A DNA stretch of 11,131 nucleotides, from NCBI GenBank assembly GCA_018882625.1, contig VERO01000057.1:1-11131 (forward strand), in the 5' to 3' direction. The DNA comes from Phycisphaerales bacterium. GTDB taxonomy: Bacteria > Planctomycetota > Phycisphaerae > Phycisphaerales > SM1A02. The first letter of the stretch is position 1. Every line of letters starts with the position of its first letter. This document shows, in pieces, positions 5,898 to 11,131 of the stretch. A program made the translations under genes and the position numbers. The notes under the pieces are model-generated. The model saw only the letters and a program-made list of their open reading frames with translations. It was not told the DNA's origin and searched no databases.

Positions 5898-8800
5898 GCC
5901 GCCGGGAGCGTACGCGCCGGCGGCCCGTGGAAGATGCGCCGCAGCAGCCGCACGCCGTCGTCGATGATGTAGAGCATGCTGGGCAGCAGCAGCAGCGTGA
6001 GCGCGGTGGCGCTGGCGAGCCCCGCGCAGAGGCTGATCGCCATCGGCGCCAGGAACCTGGCCTGGAAGGACTGCTCGAGCACAAGCGGCGCAAGGCCCAG
6101 GATCGTGGTGACGGATGTCAGCAGGATGGGACGGATGCGGCGCTGCCCCGCGAGCACGAGCGCCTCGCGCAGCGGGAACCCGGCCTTGCGCTCGACGTTC
6201 ACGAACTCCACCAGCACGATCGCGTTGTTCACCACGACGCCGGCAAGCGCCACCAGGCCGATCACGCTCAGGAACGTGAGGTCGTAGCCCAGCAGGAAGT
6301 GGCCCCAGATGGCGCCCACGATGCCGAAGGGAATCGACATCATGATCGCGAAGGGCTGCAGGTAGTTGCCGAAGAGCCACGCGAGGATGACGTAGATGAG
6401 CCCGAACGCCACGAGGATCGCCAGGGGCAGCGCCGCAAATGCCTCATTGAGGTCGCGCTGCCTGCCGCCCGCGCTGACCGTGACGCCAGCGTGCCGAGCG
6501 AGGATCTCGTTCACCTTCGGCGCCGCGTCGAGCACGACCGTCTCGGGCGACATGCCATCCTCGACGTCCGCGGTCACCGAGATCGTGCGTGCCCGGTCGA
6601 TGCGGCGGATGACGCTGCTCGACGTGCCCAGGGTGATGTCGGCGATCTCCGAGAGCGGCGTGGCGGGCCCTGCCGGCGGCACGACCCACAGCAGGTCGAT
6701 CAGGTCGCTGCGGCCGCGGCTCGCGTCATCCAGCCGCACGCGCACGTCCACATCCTCGCGGTCCGCGCTGTAGGTGTGCGCGTCGATCCCGAAGAGTGCG
6801 CCCCTGACCTGTCGGGCCACTCCGGCAGGCGTGAACCCGAGCGCTGCGGCTGAGGGGTTGAGCTCCACCGCGATCTCCGGCTGCGCATCGAAGTCGTCGT
6901 CGGAGACGTGGAGCACCGACGCGTAGCCGGCGAGCATGCCCTTGATCTCCTCTGCGGCCTCGCGCAGTGCGGCCACATCCGTGCCTGAGAGCTCGTAGGT
7001 GATGTCCGACCCGGCGGGGCCGCCCGAGATCTCCGTGAACTGCACATCCTCGACTTCCGGCATGTCCCCCGCTGCGCGGCGCACGGCGTCGATCACCTCG
7101 CCGCTGCGGCGGTCTCTCTCCTCGACGGGCGCGAGCTCCACGAAGATCTGCGCCAGGTTGCCCGACGAGCTGTCCGCGACCGCCGTCTCGTAGTTGAGCC
7201 GCACGCCGTAGATGGACGTGATCGCGCGCGACTCCGGCTGCGACCGCGCGGCCGCCTCGAAGCGCGCGCCGATCTCGCGCGTGCGCTCGACCGGCGTGCC
7301 CAGCGGCATGCGCACGTCGATGATGAAGGTCTCGGTGTCGTCCGCGGGCAGGAACGTGAACGCCACACGCCCTCCCGCCACCATCCCGAGGGACACGATG
7401 AAGAGCGCGATGGCCGCCGTCACCGTGGTGTAGCGGTGGTCGACGCACCAGGTCGCGATGCGCGTGTAGCGGCTGGTGATCCGCGGCCACAGCGTGGTCT
7501 CGCGCCAGACGTCAAGCCGCCCGGTGTAGCGATCCACGAACCAGCGCTTGCCCGACCGCAGGCGCCTCATCGAGTGGTAGAGGTGGCTTGGCAGCACCAG
7601 CACCGCCTCGATCACGCTCACCGCCAGCGCCAGGGTCACCACGGCGGGCAGCTCCCCGAGCAGGTCGCCGATGCGCCCGCCCACCAGGCTGAGCGGAAGG
7701 AACGCCACCATCGTCGTCGACACGCTGCCGACCACGGGCCAGAAGACGCGCGAGACGCCCTGCGTGCACGCTTCCTCAGTGGACACTCCCTCGCGCGACA
7801 CCTGGTCGATGCTCTCGGCGAACACGACCGCATCGTCGGCCAGCATGCCCAGCGCGATGAGCAGCGCGAACATCGTGAGCAGGTTCAGCGACACGCCCGT
7901 CACGTTCATCACGAGCAGCGTGCCCATGATGGCCAGCACGATCCCGGAGGTCACCCACCACGCCACGCGCCAGTTGATGCCCAGCAGCAGCGCGATGAAC
8001 ACCAGGATCGCGCCCTGCACCGCATTGCCGGTGAGCAGCTCGAGGCGCCCCTCGATGAGGCGCGCGAGGTCATTGTGCGCCTGGATGCCCACCGACCCGG
8101 GCCCGCGGCGGTCTCCGGCGATCCATCCCTCGAGCCGCGGCGATCCCATCATGCGCTCGAGGAAGCCGATCTCGACCGGCTCTCCGCGGCGGCCCTTCAC
8201 GTAGCCGCGCACGAACTCGGCCATGCGCACGGCGTCCTGCTTGCCGGTGCGGAACACAGTGAGGTTCGAGGCAGGGAGCCCGTTGAAGCGGCGCCCGACC
8301 TCATCCTCGGTCCATCCCTCCTCGACGAGGGCGATGTCCCCGACGCGGATGATCCGTCCCTCGCCATCGGCCTTGATCACGATCTGGCGCACGAGGTCGG
8401 CGCGCTCGCCGACACCCAAGGTCCTCACGCTCGTCTCGGCATCGCGCGTGCGCAGCGATCCGCCCGGCACCTCCCGCATCCACGCACTGATCGCGTCGGA
8501 CACGGCCGTGATGGAAAGCCGATGCCGCAGCAGCGCGTCCCGGTCGACCTCCACGCGGAGCTCCGCGCGCCTGGTGCCCGCGATCGCGATCGTGCCCATG
8601 CCTGGCCATGCGCGCAGGTCATCCTCGACCTCGCGGATCGAGCGCTTGAGCGTCTCCTCGTCTGTCTCGCCGAAGACGGTCACCTGAATCACGGGCAGGT
8701 TCGGCTCGAACTCCACCACGCGGACCCGCTCGGCGTCAACTGGCAGGTCCTGCAGGCTCTCGATGCGGTTCTGCAGGTCGTCGATGCGGCGCCTCACGTC

Positions 8801-9100
8801 CGCGCCGTCGTCGAACTTGACGACGATGCCGCCGCCGCCCTCGAGGATCGTGGTCGTGATGCGGTCGACATCCTGGATGTCCAGCACGGCATCCTCGATC
8901 TTGCGGGCGAGCGTGTCCTCGACCTCCTGCGGGCTCGCGCCCGGATAGGCCAGGATGATGCGCGCCGCATCAGGCTCGAGGTCGGGGAAGAACTCGCGGC
9001 GCATCGTGAACGCGCTGTAGAGCCCACCCGCGATCATCGCCCACATGACGACGCTCGCCGCCACCGGGTTGCGCACGAAGAACCGGACCGCGCCGATCAC
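5894..9100 (-). CDS. RND efflux transporter permease (AcrB/MexB-like superfamily)
   Basis: Inner-membrane proton-driven pump subunit of a tripartite efflux system, 1068 residues, normal for the HAE/HME RND families. It shows the N-terminal segment RFFVRNPVAASVVMWAMIAGG, the periplasmic motif FFPDLEPD, a helix bundle from about 350, and TM4 ALGMLADDAVV with the paired aspartates Asp422-Asp423 of the proton relay. A second periplasmic domain follows from about 575, then the C-terminal bundle with GVVVNNAIVLVEF. At the position of AcrB Lys940 this protein has Asn958, seen in many non-AcrB RND pumps. About 25 additional residues (roughly 308-340, around MMGSPRLEGWIAGD) precede the helix leading to TM2, compared with what I expect of AcrB. 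The start is GTG at 9100 inside the adaptor stop (GTGA, 9097-9100), with AGGAG 11 bases upstream. Substrate cannot be predicted. Confidence 0.96.
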   Translation of the reverse strand: MIGAVRFFVRNPVAASVVMWAMIAGGLYSAFTMRREFFPDLEPDAARIILAYPGASPQEVEDTLARKIEDAVLDIQDVDRITTTILEGGGGIVVKFDDGADVRRRIDDLQNRIESLQDLPVDAERVRVVEFEPNLPVIQVTVFGETDEETLKRSIREVEDDLRAWPGMGTIAIAGTRRAELRVEVDRDALLRHRLSITAVSDAISAWMREVPGGSLRTRDAETSVRTLGVGERADLVRQIVIKADGEGRIIRVGDIALVEEGWTEDEVGRRFNGLPASNLTVFRTGKQDAVRMAEFVRGYVKGRRGEPVEIGFLERMMGSPRLEGWIAGDRRGPGSVGIQAHNDLARLIEGRLELLTGNAVQGAILVFIALLLGINWRVAWWVTSGIVLAIMGTLLVMNVTGVSLNLLTMFALLIALGMLADDAVVFAESIDQVSREGVSTEEACTQGVSRVFWPVVGSVSTTMVAFLPLSLVGGRIGDLLGELPAVVTLALAVSVIEAVLVLPSHLYHSMRRLRSGKRWFVDRYTGRLDVWRETTLWPRITSRYTRIATWCVDHRYTTVTAAIALFIVSLGMVAGGRVAFTFLPADDTETFIIDVRMPLGTPVERTREIGARFEAAARSQPESRAITSIYGVRLNYETAVADSSSGNLAQIFVELAPVEERDRRSGEVIDAVRRAAGDMPEVEDVQFTEISGGPAGSDITYELSGTDVAALREAAEEIKGMLAGYASVLHVSDDDFDAQPEIAVELNPSAAALGFTPAGVARQVRGALFGIDAHTYSADREDVDVRVRLDDASRGRSDLIDLLWVVPPAGPATPLSEIADITLGTSSSVIRRIDRARTISVTADVEDGMSPETVVLDAAPKVNEILARHAGVTVSAGGRQRDLNEAFAALPLAILVAFGLIYVILAWLFGNYLQPFAIMMSIPFGIVGAIWGHFLLGYDLTFLSVIGLVALAGVVVNNAIVLVEFVNVERKAGFPLREALVLAGQRRIRPILLTSVTTILGLAPLVLEQSFQARFLAPMAISLCAGLASATALTLLLLPSMLYIIDDGVRLLRRIFHGPPARTLPAA

Positions 9101-10662
9101 TGTGGGACGCGCTCCTGCACGGCTGCGTCGCCCGGCACCGCGACCGAGGCTGGCGCTGCGGAGGGTTCGGGTGCAGCCGCGGTGCCCGAACCCGATGCGG
9201 GCGCCGCAGCGGCGTCACCGCCCCCCAGCGGTGTCACCGCCGCACCCGGCGAGTAGGTGCGCGACCCGTCAATCACGACAAGCGTCCCTGGCGGCAGCGG
9301 CTCCGCGAGCACGAGCCACTCGAGGTCGCCCGTCGAGAGGCCCTCCACCGTGCCGCGGAAGGCGTACGCCACGGTGACCGGCATCGACGCCAGCGCGCCA
9401 TCGCGCACCACAAGCACCCGCTCAGCGCGCACGGATCGCCGCGGCACCACCGTACTCATGCCTTCCGGCGGCGACTCGACGATCGCCTCGGCGAAGTCTC
9501 CGGGCGCGAGCACGATGCCCTTGGCGTCGGCCTGCGACACCTCCGCATAGACCGTCATCGTGCGGCTGACCGCGTCGTCCTCGGGCTCGATGCGGCTGAC
9601 CGCGGAGATCACCTCCGACCCGTCTGCGCCTCGCATGCGCGCGGGCACTCGCGAGGACGTGATGCGGACGCGGTCTCCACGCTTCACTGACGCGCGCGCT
9701 GCCGATGGGAGCGTGATCGGCACCTCGACGCGGCTGTCGTCCACCACGCGCGCCACAGGCTGACCAGGCATCACGTTCTCGCCGATCTCGAGCGAGAAGC
9801 TCTGCAGCACGCCGCCGATCGGGCTTGCAATGGTGCACCGCTCGAGCGCGGCCCGCGCCTGCCCGAGCGCCGATGACGCGGCCTCCTGCTGCGCCTGAAG
9901 CGACGTCTTCCGAGGCACCATCATGCCCAGCGACTCGCGCAGCTGCGAGAGCAGACGCTCGGCGGCAAGCACCGCACCGCGCGCACGGTCGGCCTCGCGG
10001 GGCGCGACCGCACCTGCCGCTGCCGCATTGCTGACGCGCCGCTCGTCCTCGCGGGCAAGCTCAAGGTCGGCCTCCGCGAGCTTCACGCGCTCCTGCAGGC
10101 CCGTGCGCTCCACCTCAAGCGCGCCCAGCTGCGCATCGAGCGACGCCAACTGCTGCTGCGCGCTGTCCACGCTGCGCCGGTAGTCCGCATCGTCGAGGCG
10201 CACCAGCACCTCCCCAGCGGCGACGGGCTCGCCCACCTTCAGCCGCGCAGGCACGTCGATGACGGTCGAGGCCACGCGTGCGGACACGTTGGCGGCATCG
10301 ATTGGCCTCACCACCCCGTAGCCCAGCCACTGTCGCGGCAGGCTCATGAGGGGCGGCTCGACGACGGGCACCGGAATCGGCGCCCCGCGCCCGGATCCCG
10401 CCGCCGGCAGCGGCCGCGTCATCACCAGCACCACAAAGATGACGACAGAGGCCAGCAGGATCGCCAGCGCGATCATCACCCGGCCAGCGAGCGGCGACGA
10501 TGGCGGCGCCTCGGCGGGCGCCATCCCCGCCTCGTGCCCCGCGACAAGGTCGATCGACTCGCCGGTCGCATCCGCGTCAACACCGGTGCGCAGCGCACCC
10601 GTCGATGCTCCGATCGGGCCGGCCACAGTGTCTGCGCTGGGACTTCGGGACAGGTCGCTCAT
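9097..10662 (-). CDS. Efflux RND periplasmic adaptor (HlyD/AcrA membrane fusion protein)
   Basis: Links the RND permease to an outer-membrane channel across the periplasm. Of 521 residues, 1-60 form a polar, Gly/Ala/Pro-rich cytoplasmic tail, 61-81 a single membrane anchor, and there is no lipobox, so it is anchored by the helix as in HlyD rather than by lipid. Two lipoyl half-motifs (about 123-160 and 276-310, the latter with SPIGGVLQSFSLEIGENVMPGQ) flank an alpha-hairpin coiled coil (160-275). A beta-barrel domain (311-395) and a membrane-proximal domain (400-470) follow. The last 45 residues are an Ala/Pro/Gly-rich low-complexity tail. Length is well above AcrA (about 400) because of the two tails. 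ATG at 10662 has no clear ribosome site. It is the first gene of the adaptor-permease-ROK operon. No outer-membrane TolC-like gene accompanies it here. Confidence 0.93.
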   Translation of the reverse strand: MSDLSRSPSADTVAGPIGASTGALRTGVDADATGESIDLVAGHEAGMAPAEAPPSSPLAGRVMIALAILLASVVIFVVLVMTRPLPAAGSGRGAPIPVPVVEPPLMSLPRQWLGYGVVRPIDAANVSARVASTVIDVPARLKVGEPVAAGEVLVRLDDADYRRSVDSAQQQLASLDAQLGALEVERTGLQERVKLAEADLELAREDERRVSNAAAAGAVAPREADRARGAVLAAERLLSQLRESLGMMVPRKTSLQAQQEAASSALGQARAALERCTIASPIGGVLQSFSLEIGENVMPGQPVARVVDDSRVEVPITLPSAARASVKRGDRVRITSSRVPARMRGADGSEVISAVSRIEPEDDAVSRTMTVYAEVSQADAKGIVLAPGDFAEAIVESPPEGMSTVVPRRSVRAERVLVVRDGALASMPVTVAYAFRGTVEGLSTGDLEWLVLAEPLPPGTLVVIDGSRTYSPGAAVTPLGGGDAAAAPASGSGTAAAPEPSAAPASVAVPGDAAVQERVPQ

Positions 10663-10726
10663 GGGGAATGCAGAACGGAGAAGCGTAGCCGCGCACGCCG
10701 GGCCTCCGCTGCGCGAATCCTCCGCG

Positions 10727-10754
10727 TTTGCAGACCGTTATGCCGCACTAGACT
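10727..10754 (+). promoter_or_regulatory. Candidate promoter of gatC (TTTGCA, 16 bp, TAGACT)
   Basis: TTTGCA (10727-10732) and TAGACT (10749-10754) are separated by 16 bases, and TAGACT ends 9 bases before the ATG of gatC. This is the best -35/-10 pair I can find in the window. The very short leader and lack of a ribosome site before gatC suggest leaderless or nearly leaderless translation. It lies in the 101-base gap between gatC and the divergent efflux operon. Confidence 0.35.
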
Positions 10755-10763
10755 CGCAAGCCC

Positions 10764-11075
10764 ATGAGCCGAGACTCCCGCATCAGTGCAGACGACGTCC
10801 GGCACGTTGCGCGCCTCGCGCGCCTCGCGCTCCCTGAGTCTCGCATCGAGGCGATGGCCGCGGACCTTCGGGCCATCGTGGCCCACATCGACAAGCTCTC
10901 GAGCGCGGACGTGGACGGCCTCGAGCCGATGGCGCATCCATCGGCCACCGTCAACCGGCTTGCGGATGACGTCCCCGAGCCGTCGATGCCGGTCGAGGAC
11001 CTTCTCCGCAACGCACCCGATGTCGAAGGCGACTTCCTCGCGGTGCCCAAGGTGATCGGAGGCGACTCGGCATGA
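10764..11075 (+). CDS. gatC: Asp-tRNA(Asn)/Glu-tRNA(Gln) amidotransferase subunit C
   Basis: Small subunit that holds the GatA-GatB interface of the tRNA-dependent amidotransferase, which converts misacylated Asp-tRNA(Asn) and/or Glu-tRNA(Gln) to the correct amide form. The 103 residues match the family throughout: VRHVARLARLAL (12-23) near the N-terminus, HIDKLSSADVDGLEPM in the middle, then RLADDVPEPSMP, and the closing NAPDVEGDFLAVPKVI. Length is normal (about 95-105). ATG at 10764 follows a likely promoter at very short distance. Its stop overlaps the next start (ATGA, 11072-11075), the usual gatC-gatA coupling. It implies that the organism uses the indirect route for Asn-tRNA, Gln-tRNA or both. 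Confidence 0.95.
   Translation: MSRDSRISADDVRHVARLARLALPESRIEAMAADLRAIVAHIDKLSSADVDGLEPMAHPSATVNRLADDVPEPSMPVEDLLRNAPDVEGDFLAVPKVIGGDSA
11058..11062 (+). promoter_or_regulatory. Ribosome binding site of gatA
   Basis: GGAGG inside the 3' end of gatC lies 9 bases before the ATG at 11072. It is a canonical Shine-Dalgarno sequence on an internal operon gene, in contrast to the operon-leading genes nif3 and gatC, which lack one. Confidence 0.6.
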
Positions 11076-11131
11076 GCGCCCCGGCGATCGCAGGATCCGC
11101 AGCAGGGCCGCGCGACCTCTCTGCGCTGCGC
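11072..11131 (+). CDS. gatA: Probable glutamyl-tRNA amidotransferase subunit A, first 20 codons
   Basis: Only 20 codons lie in the window (beginning MSAPAIAGSA), too few to show the amidase signature. The call rests on the 4-bp overlap with gatC, the GGAGG 9 bases upstream, and the common gatC-gatA gene order. GatA is the amidase subunit that releases ammonia from glutamine for the transamidation reaction. A different downstream gene cannot be excluded. Confidence 0.7.
   Translation, partial: MSAPAIAGSAAGPRDLSALR

Noticed and set aside
5898..6380. Upstream extension of the ROK frame inside the permease gene
   Set aside because: The frame is open there only by GC bias; the true start is the ATG overlapping the permease stop, just before the phosphate loop.
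7436..9256. 606-codon open frame on the plus strand opposite the RND permease
   Set aside because: Its product is a His/Arg/Ala/Gln-rich mirror of the permease reading frame with no domain; a long antisense frame is expected at this GC content.
1..11131. tRNA, rRNA, CRISPR arrays, insertion sequences, phage genes
   Set aside because: No cloverleaf-like stretch with a TTCGA-type arm, no regularly spaced repeats, no transposase or integrase motifs, and composition is uniform along the window.

Overview
The window is very GC-rich, densely coded bacterial chromosome. It carries housekeeping and transport genes and no sign of phage, insertion sequence, CRISPR or RNA gene. The combination of a PIN-PhoH ATPase, a PII-inserted Nif3 protein, pyruvate phosphate dikinase, an indirect-pathway GatCA amidotransferase and mostly weak Shine-Dalgarno signals would fit a Planctomycetota lineage, perhaps Phycisphaerae. 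This is an impression from gene content and composition, not a demonstrated assignment.

Layout, left to right. The 5' part of ppdK (pyruvate, phosphate dikinase) runs leftward off the window from about 574. Divergent from it is pabB (aminodeoxychorismate synthase component I, folate branch), ending at 2084. Convergent with pabB is phoH, a PIN-domain plus PhoH ATPase, 2112-3560 on the minus strand. A 164-bp divergent intergenic region (3561-3724), the longest non-coding stretch here, separates phoH from a nif3-family gene (3725-4855, plus). Convergent with nif3 is a three-gene minus-strand operon read from 10662 down to 4920: a membrane fusion protein (HlyD/AcrA type), an RND efflux permease and a ROK-family kinase. 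Each junction is a 4-bp stop/start overlap (TGA inside GTGA at 9097-9100 and inside ATGA at 5894-5897). Divergent from the operon, gatC (10764-11075) leads into gatA (from 11072), again with an ATGA overlap.

Functional links. The adaptor and permease should form the inner-membrane and periplasmic part of a tripartite efflux pump; no outer-membrane channel gene is in view. The ROK kinase is locked to the pump by translational coupling, yet it lacks the family's zinc-binding His/Cys set, so its role is unclear. The remaining genes belong to separate core pathways: PEP/pyruvate interconversion, folate synthesis, RNA metabolism, and transamidation of misacylated tRNA.

The least expected observations are the pump-coupled ROK protein with a lost zinc site, the basic acid-free N-terminal tail on PpdK, and several TANNNT hexamers 7-10 bases before operon-leading start codons, which hint at leaderless transcription. 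A perfect 15-bp palindrome also sits where the nif3 promoter would lie. I see no clearly unprecedented multi-gene system. No non-coding stretch exceeds 300 bases.
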